64,000 nucleotides of DNA from Sphingomonadales bacterium (GCA_016704425.1 JADJAC010000011.1:496001-560000), one strand, 5' to 3'. Counted from the first letter of the stretch, positions 1 through 8,064 are shown. Notes: a model not told the origin generated them from the sequence alone. Made by a program: numbers and translations.

Positions 1-2
1 GA

Positions 3-962
3 GCGCCTTCAGTCACGGGGATGAAGCAGTTCTCGACTGCGTTTCCGGGAACGTTCGAGGATCGCGGGTTCGCGCTTCAAGGCGTGAACAGCACGACGGC
101 GGGGTCCACGGGCAAAGTGCTTGCGGCATCGCTGTTCAACTATGATTCGCTTGGCTTTACGGTCAACAATCTGACGTCGACCGATGAATCAGGCGCTACG
201 CTCGGTGCGGTCAATTATCTTGGCCAAGCAGCGTTCCAGAGCCCTGGACCCGGCCGCCAGCCGAGCGTTGCGATTGCAGCCAACCAGCGCGTCATTGCGA
301 CGCTGGACGAACGCATCAGCAGCAGCGTCTACGAAGTCAACGGCCGCATCTACATGGTCAACACGGTTGACGATCTGTCGGACGGTCTTGATGAATCGCG
401 GGTTCGCTACACCATTCTCGATGCGAACACCTTTGCGATCCTCGACGAAGGCAATATCGGCGAAGCGGGCTATGATTATTATCAGGGCTCGATCGCGGTG
501 AATGAATTCGGCGAAGTCGCGATTGGCTATAACCGCTCGGGTCTCGATCCGACGACCGGCAAGATCTCGTTCATGGCGCAGTTGTTCCGCACGATGGCAG
601 ACGGATCGCTGCAATCGATGGGCAGCGAAATGCTCCTCAAGGAAAGCCTTGTGGATGACTACCACAACGGCAGCCTGTTCGGGCAGGCCGCAGCAGGCCG
701 CCAGCGTTGGGGCGATTACAGCCAGGTGTCGGTGGATCCGTCGAACGCTCACAACTTCTACCTGATCGGTCAGTTTGCCCGTGAATATAACAATGCGGCA
801 GGCGGCCATCCGGGTGGAACAGGCGGATCGCGCTGGGGCACTTTCATTGCGGTGCTGACAACGCCTGTCCCCGAACCTGAAACCTGGGCCATGATGGTCT
901 TCGGTTTCGGCTTCATGGGCTATGCCATGCGTCGCCGCCGCTACTCGGCGTCCTTCGCGTGA
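3..962 (+). CDS. PEP-CTERM-type sorted surface/secreted protein (5' truncated)
   Basis: The reading frame is open to the window edge, so the N-terminus and signal peptide lie outside; about 319 residues are seen. The C-terminus carries the sphingomonad form of the PEP-CTERM sorting signal: PVPEPETWAMM, a short hydrophobic helix, then a MRRRRY-type basic tail. In this family an exosortase-like system is thought to process the signal and deliver the protein to the envelope or matrix. The body has a GDYSQVSVDP stretch reminiscent of sialidase/beta-propeller-like secreted proteins, but I cannot assign a fold. A strong intrinsic terminator follows directly. Function unknown; the sorting signal is secure. 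Confidence 0.8.
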   Translation, partial: APSVTGMKQFSTAFPGTFEDRGFALQGVNSTTAGSTGKVLAASLFNYDSLGFTVNNLTSTDESGATLGAVNYLGQAAFQSPGPGRQPSVAIAANQRVIATLDERISSSVYEVNGRIYMVNTVDDLSDGLDESRVRYTILDANTFAILDEGNIGEAGYDYYQGSIAVNEFGEVAIGYNRSGLDPTTGKISFMAQLFRTMADGSLQSMGSEMLLKESLVDDYHNGSLFGQAAAGRQRWGDYSQVSVDPSNAHNFYLIGQFAREYNNAAGGHPGGTGGSRWGTFIAVLTTPVPEPETWAMMVFGFGFMGYAMRRRRYSASFA

Positions 963-990
963 GACTTTACTCCTGAGGGAAGACTGGGAA

Positions 991-1016
991 GGGGAGCGGA
1001 AACGCTCCCCTTTTTT
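991..1016 (+). terminator. Intrinsic terminator of the PEP-CTERM gene
   Basis: Perfect 8-bp stem GGGGAGCG / CGCTCCCC with a GAAA tetraloop, followed immediately by six T. It sits 29 bases after the stop codon. Confidence 0.95.
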
Positions 1017-1059
1017 GTTTTTTCGGAGCACAAACTGGGCCAGAATAGGAAATGATGCC

Positions 1060-1452
1060 ATGTCCCTACCGAAACGCTCCCTGCTCGCATTGGTTGCCGT
1101 GACGTTGTCCGGCGCAGCGAATCCGCCTTTGACGGGAGAATGGGCGGGTGATCGCGCCCGGCTTACGCTATCGGCAACCGGCGGCACGATTGAGCGCGAT
1201 TGCGGCTCGGGGGCCATCAAAGGTCCGCTGCGCCTCGACGCGCAACATCGTTTCAAGGCCAGCGGCACATTCGAAGCCTATGCTCCCGGCCCGACGCCTG
1301 CAGATGTTTCGCCCAGCCTTCAGCCGACACTCTATCGCGGAACGGTCAATGGCGATGCCATGACTCTGATCATCAAGGTTAAGGGCGCGGCGGAGCCGAC
1401 GACCCTCCACCTCGTCCGAGGCAAACGGGTCAAGCTCATTCGCTGCCTGTAG
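1060..1452 (+). CDS. Small secreted protein of unknown function
   Basis: A 130-residue protein with an N-terminal signal peptide (KRSLLALVAVTLSGAA) and two conserved-looking cysteines, one in an ERDCGSGAIKGPL segment and one in the terminal RCL. Similar small secreted proteins with a 'GEW-G-x-IE-DC-G-I' core and a C-terminal Cys are known to me only as uncharacterised proteins. The longer frame starting at 922 overlaps the upstream gene and terminator, so the start is placed at 1060, behind an AGGA element. It stands alone between two terminator-separated units. Function unknown. Confidence 0.65.
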   Translation: MSLPKRSLLALVAVTLSGAANPPLTGEWAGDRARLTLSATGGTIERDCGSGAIKGPLRLDAQHRFKASGTFEAYAPGPTPADVSPSLQPTLYRGTVNGDAMTLIIKVKGAAEPTTLHLVRGKRVKLIRCL

Positions 1453-1527
1453 CAGCGTTTTGCCGGCATTGGCTTCCCGCGTTGCCTGCTCTAAAAGGAT
1501 GGGCGCAACAAGCGGGGAAATGCAGCG

Positions 1528-1908
1528 ATGAAATTCGCGAGAGCAACCTATTGGCTGGCAGCGATTTACGGCATCCTTGTCTTGCTGCCGGGATTTTTCC
1601 TTGAAGATCAGTTCAGCCGCACGTCGCCGCCCGCGCTCACCCATCCCGAATTCTATTACGGATTCTATGGCTCTGCGCTCGTCTGGCAGTTTGCCTTCAT
1701 TCTGATCGCCCGCGATCCCGTCCGCTATCGCCCTCTCATGCTCGTGAGCGTGCTTGAAAAGGCCGGCTTCTTTTTTGCCTGCCTGTGGCTTTGGTCATCC
1801 GGGCGGCTTGAGATGACCGGTCCATTTTACGGCAGCCTGATCGACGGCCTTTTGATGATCTTGTTCGCTATTGCCTGGGTGCGGACGCCATCGGACGACA
1901 GGGCATAG
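1528..1908 (+). CDS. Four-helix inner membrane protein, unknown function
   Basis: A 126-residue protein that is almost entirely membrane: predicted helices at about residues 8-24, 43-61, 70-90 and 98-118, with a short polar C-terminus. A GGGGA ribosome-binding site lies 9 bases before the ATG. I recognise no domain. It is a single-gene unit on the same strand as its neighbours, with 75 bases before and about 170 bases after it. The reading frame is convincing from its hydrophobicity pattern and RBS, but no function can be given. Confidence 0.65.
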   Translation: MKFARATYWLAAIYGILVLLPGFFLEDQFSRTSPPALTHPEFYYGFYGSALVWQFAFILIARDPVRYRPLMLVSVLEKAGFFFACLWLWSSGRLEMTGPFYGSLIDGLLMILFAIAWVRTPSDDRA

Positions 1909-2078
1909 CGAAAGGATCGCCTCTCGGCCGGCAGACCTTGGGAAGCCGGTTTCGTGCGCAGAATGGCAGAAATTAGCCAAATTCGAGCGACTTGCAATTT
2001 TCAATTAACCATATAGTCTCCTTTGCAGGAGGTGGGGACCTCCTGGCCGCAAGGTCGAAAAAGTTGGAGGGGAATAAC

Positions 2079-2414
2079 ATGGATAAAGTCTACGCCGCTG
2101 CGCGCGCGCTTGCATTGCTGTTGGCAATCGCTGCCGCTTTTGTTGCCATTCCTAATCTGAACGTCGCTGCCGCGCTGGTCATACTTGGGATTATTACGGG
2201 TATTGGTGCGTCAACCGATGATGGCATAAGGATCATGCTGGCTGTTCTGGTCTTGCCCGCCATCGGTGTTGCCCTTGGCAACATCCCGCAGATTGGCGAG
2301 CAGCTGGGTGCCATTGCCACCAATCTGGGCCTGAACATCGCGGGTGTCGGCGCGACAATGGTTGTCCGCCGCGTCATTGCCCTGCTCAAGGGCGATTGGG
2401 CGCCAGCGTCCTGA
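2079..2414 (+). CDS. Small hydrophobic membrane protein, unknown function
   Basis: A 111-residue protein with three hydrophobic segments (about 8-24, 28-43, 51-67) and an amphipathic C-terminal half. The frame extends upstream to 1992, but a GGAGGGG element places the start at 2079. A perfect 12-bp inverted repeat follows the stop and separates it from the convergent gene. No domain recognised. The AT-richer upstream stretch (about 1950-2030) probably holds its promoter. Confidence 0.7.
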   Translation: MDKVYAAARALALLLAIAAAFVAIPNLNVAAALVILGIITGIGASTDDGIRIMLAVLVLPAIGVALGNIPQIGEQLGAIATNLGLNIAGVGATMVVRRVIALLKGDWAPAS

Positions 2415-2432
2415 CTATGTGACTTGTTGGCC

Positions 2433-2459
2433 AGAGGCTGCGCCGTGGGCGCAGCCTCT
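2433..2459. terminator. Bidirectional hairpin between convergent genes
   Basis: Perfect 12-bp stem AGAGGCTGCGCC / GGCGCAGCCTCT with a GTG loop. There is no U-tract on either strand. It overlaps the stop codon of the leftward gene ending at 2458 and lies 18 bases after the rightward gene, so it likely separates the two transcripts. Confidence 0.7.
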
Positions 2460-2937
2460 AGTCGTCCGTGCTCGGGGGCTCCGTGGGCGCTGCGGCAACA
2501 GGTGCCACCTGCGGATTGATCAGCGGCTCGATTTCGTTGGGCGGCACATCGCTCTTGACGGCCTTTCCAGTCGGGATGGCGGAAGCCCGCCCGGTTTCCT
2601 GATCACCAAGTACCCATTTCACTTTCTTCTGGCGCGGCAGGATTTGCTGCGTTTCGAAGTATCGGCCCAATGTGCCGTCCTGCCACAACAGGAAAGCTGT
2701 TGTGGCGGCAAAGGTCACCGCGGAAAGAGTCAGGATTTTCACGAGCGGCCCGAACCATGACGGACTCAACGAAATTTCGGGTCTCCAGCGCGCGGTTCCG
2801 GTCGGATCGCGGCCAATAGTTTGTTCCAACTCATCCATATACCAGCGATGCTGGGCCTCCACGGTCTCGGGACCGGTCGTGCGCCGCGCGGCTGCCTGAA
2901 GGCGCTTGATGGGGTCGGACTCTGCCACAATGCCCAT
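2458..2937 (-). CDS. Single-pass membrane protein with KWV-D-TGR motif, unknown function
   Basis: A 159-residue protein: a charged cytoplasmic N-terminus of about 63 residues, one transmembrane helix (about 64-86), then an extracytoplasmic tail ending in a Pro/Ala-rich stretch. Just after the helix it has KWVLGDQETGRASAIP (107-122). A very similar segment occurs at the same place relative to a membrane helix in the nearby nuclease gene (3626-4255), although the two proteins are otherwise unlike. No known domain. The stop codon lies inside the terminator hairpin. Function unknown. Confidence 0.65.
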   Translation of the reverse strand: MGIVAESDPIKRLQAAARRTTGPETVEAQHRWYMDELEQTIGRDPTGTARWRPEISLSPSWFGPLVKILTLSAVTFAATTAFLLWQDGTLGRYFETQQILPRQKKVKWVLGDQETGRASAIPTGKAVKSDVPPNEIEPLINPQVAPVAAAPTEPPSTDD

Positions 2938-2984
2938 ATTTGTGGGCCCAAACCGGCTAAAAAAGGGTTAGCGGCAGTCGGCCT

Positions 2985-3389
2985 TCACGCAAAGTCGAGA
3001 TGCGGCTCCACGGGCTGATCGGCTTCCGGATCGCCGAATTTCGTCCAGCGACGCGCTTCCTCGATTTCTCCAACACTGTAGGTGCGGATTTCCGCCGGAT
3101 AGAGAGGCGCAAACAGCCTGGTGAGCGGACCGACCCATCCGCTGTCGGAAACGACCGAAACGCGCCGCAGGAAGTGGTGGTGGCTGAGGTGGAAGACGAT
3201 ATCCTTCCACCAGACTTCCGGCATGACCATGCCCATATCCAGCACGATTTCCATCACGTCGATCTTCTTGTGCGTCTCGAGCAGCATATCGACCGCTTCA
3301 ACTGCCGCTTCATAGTCGGCTTTCTCGATCCGGCCATCAACCGTCATTTCAAGATAACCGGCCTCCCGATCCGCTTCGACCTTGAGCAT
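2985..3389 (-). CDS. STAS/SpoIIAA-like domain protein
   Basis: A 134-residue protein with the layout of the SpoIIAA-like (DUF3478) family. A beta-rich start (MLKVEADREAGYLEMTVDGR) is followed by 'DYEAAVEAVDMLLETHKKIDVMEIVLDM', a central helix region with a His-rich HLSHHHFLRR segment, and an acidic helix EIEEARRW near the end. Members are small cytoplasmic proteins of unclear role, possibly binding lipids or acting in stress signalling. An AAAGG element precedes the ATG. It is a single gene, 47 bases upstream of the next leftward gene. Confidence 0.7.
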   Translation of the reverse strand: MLKVEADREAGYLEMTVDGRIEKADYEAAVEAVDMLLETHKKIDVMEIVLDMGMVMPEVWWKDIVFHLSHHHFLRRVSVVSDSGWVGPLTRLFAPLYPAEIRTYSVGEIEEARRWTKFGDPEADQPVEPHLDFA

Positions 3390-3512
3390 CGCAAACGCCT
3401 TTCTGTTTCCGGCCGGAATGAGAACAGGCGGTAGCTCCGGTGTCCTTGATCTGAGTCAATGAAACGCATTGCTTCCTGCGCCAGACAGGCGGCTCAACTT
3501 GGAGCAGAAACG

Positions 3513-3629
3513 ATGACTAATCCTCTGATGCAACCTGCTGTTCTGATCGTTGCCGGATCGATGATTGCGTTCATGATCGGCCTTTTGGCCGTCTCGATCG
3601 AAGACATGATGCGCGGGCGGCAGGACTAG
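3513..3629 (+). CDS. 38-residue single-pass membrane micropeptide
   Basis: A 38-codon frame encoding MTNPLMQP, a hydrophobic helix (AVLIVAGSMIAFMIGLLAV), then a short charged tail SIEDMMRGRQD. A GGAG element lies 8 bases before the ATG. Its TAG stop shares the tetranucleotide CTAG with the stop of the convergent nuclease gene. N-out/C-in with a charged cytoplasmic tail is the likely topology. The good RBS, clean helix and polar tail support a real small protein; I know of no homologue. Function unknown. Confidence 0.6.
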   Translation: MTNPLMQPAVLIVAGSMIAFMIGLLAVSIEDMMRGRQD

Positions 3630-4255
3630 CACCAGCCCGTTCGCGGGCCTCCCTGGTAAGGTCGCGCGAGCCCCTCGCTTACGAGAATGTCTCCGAGCGA
3701 GCGCCCTTGGCGTAAAAGGACGCGCAATTTGCGGCCATAACGGTCCTCGTCGCGGCCGACCTGTTCGAGCGTAATCGGCCCTGCATTCAAGAGTTGCTTC
3801 AACCGCAGCGTCGCGCGATTGCCGAGATCCGCTTCCGCCGCACAGCGCGGTGAATGCGTTTCGGGCGCGTCGATATCGGCAACCCGGATTTTCAGGCCAT
3901 CCATCCAGATCGTGTCGCCGTCGACCACGCAATTGGTCCCGCCCCCGATATGGCAGAGGGAGAAGACCGCATTCGCCAGTGGAGCCGGGACTGGTTCGGC
4001 GTGATCGTTGACCGGGAGCGGTGCCGGACGTCCTGTATCCATATCGGCAACGACCCATTTCTGCCGGGCGTTTGCGGGCGTCGAACGCTCCGCCATCTGA
4101 AGATCGCTTTCCGCAACCGACGTCCCGACCCAAAGGACGAACGCAAGGCAAAGTCCGGCAGAAATACCGCCGATCACGGTCGTGGTCCATTCAGCGCTGC
4201 CAATCGCGAAGCCCGACAGGCGATTTCGCCATTTTCCGTCTCTGCGCTTGCCCAT
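3626..4255 (-). CDS. Membrane-anchored thermonuclease (SNase-like)
   Basis: A 209-residue protein: an N-terminal transmembrane helix (about 24-45), a linker, then a staphylococcal nuclease-like domain (about 108-205). Family residues are visible: VVDGDT for calcium binding, an Arg in KIRVADIDAPE, the catalytic Glu of DAPE, and DRYGRKLRVLL with the second catalytic Arg. Such domains cleave DNA or RNA phosphodiesters; the anchor would place this one on the periplasmic face. The linker has KWVVADMDTGRPAPLP (66-81), shared with the protein at 2458-2937. Its stop overlaps the convergent micropeptide. Confidence 0.88.
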   Translation of the reverse strand: MGKRRDGKWRNRLSGFAIGSAEWTTTVIGGISAGLCLAFVLWVGTSVAESDLQMAERSTPANARQKWVVADMDTGRPAPLPVNDHAEPVPAPLANAVFSLCHIGGGTNCVVDGDTIWMDGLKIRVADIDAPETHSPRCAAEADLGNRATLRLKQLLNAGPITLEQVGRDEDRYGRKLRVLLRQGRSLGDILVSEGLARPYQGGPRTGWC

Positions 4256-4378
4256 TGGTAAGGCCTAGATCGACCTCCGCAAAGAAAGGGTTAAGCCCGG
4301 TCGTCTGGGGCCAAAGGGGCTTCCCTCGCGGCGGCGCTTGGGCCAATGGGGACCATCGCGTTTATCCGGGGGTTTCCC

Positions 4379-6202
4379 ATGTGTGGCATTATCGGGATTG
4401 TCGGCAAGGACGCCGTTTCGCAGCGTCTGGTAGACGGGCTGAGGCGGCTCGAATATCGCGGCTATGACTCAGCGGGCATCTGCACGGTCACAAACGGCCA
4501 GTTCGGGCGCAGGCGGGCCGAAGGCAAGCTCAACAATCTGGCCGCGAAGCTGGCTGCCGAGCCGCTCGAAGGGGTGGTCGGCATTGCCCACACGCGTTGG
4601 GCAACACACGGCGCGCCGACCGAGGATAATGCCCATCCGCACATCGTGGGCGATGTCACGATCGTCCACAATGGCATCATCGAGAATTTCAAGCCGCTTC
4701 GTGATGAACTGATCGCGGAAGGGCGCATATTTCTCTCCGAGACCGATACCGAAGTGGTCGCGCATCTCGTCGATCGCGAGATGCAGACTGCGGCATTGCC
4801 TCAGGAAGCAGTGGCCGCCGTCCTGCCGCGGCTGCACGGTGCCTTTGCGCTGGCGATCATGTTTCGCGAACACCCTGACCTCATCATTGGCGCACGCCTG
4901 GGTGCCCCGCTCACTGTCGGCTATGGAGAGGGGGAAAATTACCTCGGCTCAGATGCGCTGGCGCTTGCGCCGCTGACCCAGCGGATTGCCTATCTTGAAG
5001 AGGGCGATTGGGTCGTCGTCGGGCGGGACAAGGTCGAAATCTTCGATCGTGCGAACACGCCTGTCACGCGGCCCATAGTCGTTTCGGGCGCATCGGGCGC
5101 CCTGATCGACAAGGGCAACCACCGCCACTTCATGCAGAAGGAAATCTACGAGCAACCGGTGGTCGTGGCGCAGACGCTGCAAAGCTATATCCGGCCGCTG
5201 GAAATGCAGGTGGCGATGCCGCAGATGGATTTCGACCTGTCGGAAGTCGAACGCGTGGTCATCGTTGCCTGTGGCACGGCCTCCTATGTCGGGATGATCG
5301 GCAAATACTGGATCGAGCAGATGGCGCGGCTCCCGGTCGACGTCGATGTCGCTTCGGAATTCCGTTATCGCGATCCGGTCCTCACCGGAAAGGTGCTGGG
5401 CGTCGTCGTCTCGCAATCGGGCGAGACCGCAGATACGCTCGCCGCCCTCCGCCACATGAAGGCGAATGGCGTGACGACGGCCGGGATCATCAACGTGCCG
5501 ACCAGTTCAATGGCGCGCGAAGTGGATCTCCTGCTCCCCACCCACGCGGGGCCGGAAATCGGCGTCGCCTCAACCAAGGCCTTCACCTGCCAGCTTGCCG
5601 TTATGGCCGCACTTTCGGTCAACCTCGCCCGCGCCAAGGGCAAGATGTCGGCGGAACAGGAGCGCGAGATTGTCGGCCATCTGAAGGAAGCGCCCGCCGC
5701 GATGAACGCCGCGCTTTCGCATGACGACGAAATCCAGAAGATGGCACACACGATCGCGGAAGCGCGCGACGTGCTCTATCTCGGGCGTGGGCCTGACTAT
5801 CCGATGGCGCTGGAAGGCGCGCTGAAATTGAAGGAAATCAGCTATATTCACGCTGAGGGCTATGCCTCAGGCGAAATGAAGCATGGGCCGATTGCGCTGA
5901 TTGATGACAAGGTTCCGCTCATCGTCCTCGCGCCCGCCGGACCGCTGTTCGACAAGACCGTCAGCAACATGCAGGAAGCGATGGCGCGCGGCGCGCAGGT
6001 GGTGCTCATCTCCGACGCCGAGGGGCTTGCGCTCGCGGGGTCTGACGCGAAGGCGACGATCGAGATGCCCAGCGTTCACCCGCTGATCGCGCCGCTGGTC
6101 TATGCTGTTCCCGTCCAGCTCCTTGCCTATCACGTGGCCTGCGCCAAGGGCACCGACGTCGATCAGCCGAGGAATCTTGCCAAATCCGTCACTGTGGAGT
6201 GA
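4379..6202 (+). CDS. glmS: Glutamine-fructose-6-phosphate aminotransferase (isomerising)
   Basis: Makes glucosamine-6-phosphate from fructose-6-phosphate and glutamine, the first step toward UDP-GlcNAc for peptidoglycan and LPS. The start is set by MCGIIGIVG, because Cys2 becomes the N-terminal nucleophile; the frame extends 11 codons further upstream but that start would bury it. The glutaminase domain shows HTRWATHGAPT and VHNGIIEN. Two SIS domains follow (CGTASYVG, SQSGETADT; then the EGALKLKEISY and EGYASGEMKHGP segments), and the C-terminus is the conserved DQPRNLAKSVTVE. Length (607) is normal. Accessory genes lie directly downstream. Confidence 0.98.
   Translation: MCGIIGIVGKDAVSQRLVDGLRRLEYRGYDSAGICTVTNGQFGRRRAEGKLNNLAAKLAAEPLEGVVGIAHTRWATHGAPTEDNAHPHIVGDVTIVHNGIIENFKPLRDELIAEGRIFLSETDTEVVAHLVDREMQTAALPQEAVAAVLPRLHGAFALAIMFREHPDLIIGARLGAPLTVGYGEGENYLGSDALALAPLTQRIAYLEEGDWVVVGRDKVEIFDRANTPVTRPIVVSGASGALIDKGNHRHFMQKEIYEQPVVVAQTLQSYIRPLEMQVAMPQMDFDLSEVERVVIVACGTASYVGMIGKYWIEQMARLPVDVDVASEFRYRDPVLTGKVLGVVVSQSGETADTLAALRHMKANGVTTAGIINVPTSSMAREVDLLLPTHAGPEIGVASTKAFTCQLAVMAALSVNLARAKGKMSAEQEREIVGHLKEAPAAMNAALSHDDEIQKMAHTIAEARDVLYLGRGPDYPMALEGALKLKEISYIHAEGYASGEMKHGPIALIDDKVPLIVLAPAGPLFDKTVSNMQEAMARGAQVVLISDAEGLALAGSDAKATIEMPSVHPLIAPLVYAVPVQLLAYHVACAKGTDVDQPRNLAKSVTVE
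6165..6202 (+). other. attTn7-type recognition region at the glmS 3' end
   Basis: The last codons of glmS encode PRNLAKSVTVE, the conserved segment whose DNA is bound by TnsD-type proteins of Tn7-like elements, which insert about 25 bp after the stop. No Tn7 gene is present here. The site is noted because non-core genes begin soon after it. Confidence 0.45.
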
Positions 6203-6208
6203 GGCCCA

Positions 6209-6307
6209 ATGGAAACCGTCGAAACAGCACTTGAAGTCCTGATTGTCCTGGGGCTTGTCATCATGGCCATCGGCTTTGTCGTGATGCGGAACCAGAAGAA
6301 GAAATAG
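6209..6307 (+). CDS. 32-residue single-pass membrane micropeptide behind glmS
   Basis: A 32-codon frame starting 7 bases after the glmS stop: METVETALEV, a hydrophobic helix (LIVLGLVIMAIGFVVM), and a basic tail RNQKKK ending in tandem TAG TAG. GTGGAGTGAGG, spanning the glmS stop, provides a ribosome-binding site. An acidic N-terminus, one helix and a poly-Lys end is typical of tail-anchored or N-out small membrane proteins. It would be co-transcribed with glmS, and a weak hairpin follows. Function unknown. Confidence 0.6.
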   Translation: METVETALEVLIVLGLVIMAIGFVVMRNQKKK

Positions 6308-6316
6308 TAGCTTAAC

Positions 6317-6337
6317 GTCCTCGCGTGAGGACATTTT
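6317..6337 (+). terminator. Weak hairpin terminator after the glmS unit
   Basis: Stem GTCCTC / GAGGAC with a GCGT loop, followed by ATTTTGG. The stem is short and the T-run modest. Confidence 0.5.
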
Positions 6338-6407
6338 GGCTCACACAAAGCCGCGAAGCCGTGAAGGGGGCTTGGCACCATCCCGCAATCCTCGCTAAGC
6401 CTGCCAA

Positions 6408-7301
6408 GTGCGCACGGACACTGATCACCTGAAGCCGCAACAACGGCGCTTGCTCGAACGTGGCGTGGAGATCATCCGCCAGCAATTCGCCGAGGCGATC
6501 AAGGGCAAGGCGTGGGAGCGGCAGAAACAGGGCCGCATCCTCAAGATCATCCTCTACGGATCAATGGCCCGCGGCAAGGCGGTGCTGGATCTGTCCAGCG
6601 GCTATCGCTCGGACTTCGACCTGCTGATCGTCGTCAGCCATCCGGCATTGGCCGAGGATCACTGGTGGTACGGCGCGGAGGACGGGCTGAACCTCGAAGA
6701 GTCACTCGGCCCGACCCGCTATCCCTACAACATCGTGGTGCACGACATTGCCGATGTCAACGACCAGCTCCGGCGCGGGCGGCCGTTCTTCGTGGACATC
6801 AACCGCGACGGCATCATCGTCTATGAATTCGACACAAAGGAATTGGCCAAGCCGGGAAATTTGAGCGCGGAGGAGATACGCGAGGAGGCGCGGGGGCATT
6901 TCGAGCAGTGGTTTGAACGCAGCTTGGGGTTCAGTAAGACAGCCAGATATCACGTGTCCGAGAACATGCCGAACTTTGCGGCTTTCGATCTTCACCAAGC
7001 CGTCGAATGCGCCTATCACTGCCTGCTGCTCACCCTGACCCTCTACAGCCCCCAACTTCACAAGATCGACAAACTCCGAGCCATGGCCGAAGGCCTGGAC
7101 CCCCGGCTGATCTCGGCATGGCCAAGAAAAACCCGCAACGCCCGCCGCCCCTTCGACCGTATCCGCCGCGCCTATGTCGAAGCCCGCTATTCAAAGCACT
7201 ACCGGATCACGAAGGAAGTGCTGGCCGAAGCGACGGTGAGCGTTGAGATTTTGCAGGGGATTGTGAACGTGGTGTGTGAGGAGTGGTTGGAGCAGCGTTA
7301 G
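6408..7301 (+). CDS. Nucleotidyltransferase-HEPN fusion protein
   Basis: A 297-residue protein. The N-terminal half is a minimal-type nucleotidyltransferase: LYGSMARGKAVL (about 49-60) is the GS-x-ARG signature and SDFDLLIVV (69-77) carries the metal-binding Asp pair. The C-terminal half (about 160-290) is a helical HEPN-like domain with HQAVECAYHCLL and an Arg/His pair in EARYSKHY. Separate HEPN and MNT proteins often form toxin-antitoxin pairs in which the transferase modifies the HEPN RNase; here they are one chain. Start is a GTG with no clear RBS. Its role could be regulatory, defensive or metabolic. Confidence 0.75.
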   Translation: MRTDTDHLKPQQRRLLERGVEIIRQQFAEAIKGKAWERQKQGRILKIILYGSMARGKAVLDLSSGYRSDFDLLIVVSHPALAEDHWWYGAEDGLNLEESLGPTRYPYNIVVHDIADVNDQLRRGRPFFVDINRDGIIVYEFDTKELAKPGNLSAEEIREEARGHFEQWFERSLGFSKTARYHVSENMPNFAAFDLHQAVECAYHCLLLTLTLYSPQLHKIDKLRAMAEGLDPRLISAWPRKTRNARRPFDRIRRAYVEARYSKHYRITKEVLAEATVSVEILQGIVNVVCEEWLEQR

Positions 7302-7377
7302 GTTCGCAGCTTTTGCCCTGAGCAACGAACGGACGCCGGCCCGCCATAGGAATATGGAATTGTGACTCAAACAGAGT

Positions 7378-7995
7378 ATGACTTCTGGCATGTTCGAAAA
7401 GGAAAATGAAGATTTGGCCACGGAGGTCCGGCGCGTAGCTGAGCACCAAATTGGGAGACTCGAGCGCTTTGAGTCAGGCGCTTCTGATCAGTTGGTCAAG
7501 ATGTCTGTCTGGCTGACTGCTTCGTTGTTAGCAATAAACAGTGGCGGTGCGCTTGCTGCTTTGAATGTCGCCGAACATTTTGAATTTCCAACACCCGCTG
7601 CATTACTTTTTGGAATTGGTATCCTTTTGGCACTTTTAAGCGGCGTCGCGATTCAGGGATTTCAGAGCAAGGCTGCGCAGCCACTTGAAGAGCTTTTGCT
7701 GTACTGGCGCGGTGTTCAAATTAGTGGCGTGGAGGACATCGAAAGAGCGGTCGAGTTGGCCAAACCACTAATAACGTTGAATCGGTTTGCTTTCATCCCG
7801 CCCACAATTGGATGGTTTTCCGGATTAGCCTTTTTTGTAGGTGCAATAGCTCTCGGGCTGCATGTCGAGCATCGAGGCAAGGCAGTCGTCGATCGTTGTC
7901 TAGAGCTTCAGAACGATATGCTCTCACTAAAACCACGCCGCGCCGATAGCCGCGAACTCTTCATTGCTCTCAAATGTGATCCTACAAGGCTGTAG
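7378..7995 (+). CDS. Three-helix membrane protein of accessory type, unknown function
   Basis: A 205-residue protein: a charged helical N-terminus (about 5-38), a hydrophobic pair (42-62, 73-93), a cytoplasmic stretch, a third helix (142-161) and a C-terminal helix. Its composition is visibly AT-richer than its neighbours, which suggests acquisition by transfer. ATG at 7378 or 7390 (MFEKEN) are both possible; neither has a strong RBS. No domain recognised. It lies between the nucleotidyltransferase-HEPN gene and a terminator, in the patch behind glmS. Confidence 0.6.
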   Translation: MTSGMFEKENEDLATEVRRVAEHQIGRLERFESGASDQLVKMSVWLTASLLAINSGGALAALNVAEHFEFPTPAALLFGIGILLALLSGVAIQGFQSKAAQPLEELLLYWRGVQISGVEDIERAVELAKPLITLNRFAFIPPTIGWFSGLAFFVGAIALGLHVEHRGKAVVDRCLELQNDMLSLKPRRADSRELFIALKCDPTRL

Positions 7996-8064
7996 AGGCG
8001 CATTCGTTTGCCTCCTAATCCCATGGCGCAATTGGCCCTCGACGATCAGTTCCAAGTAAACGCG

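Noticed and set aside
189..1268. 359-codon antisense frame at the left edge
   Set aside because: It crosses a perfect terminator hairpin and two genes, is His/Arg-rich without domain features, and has no RBS.
6203..6420. Tn7-like transposon behind glmS
   Set aside because: No tns gene or Tn7-type end repeat is visible; only the position is suggestive.
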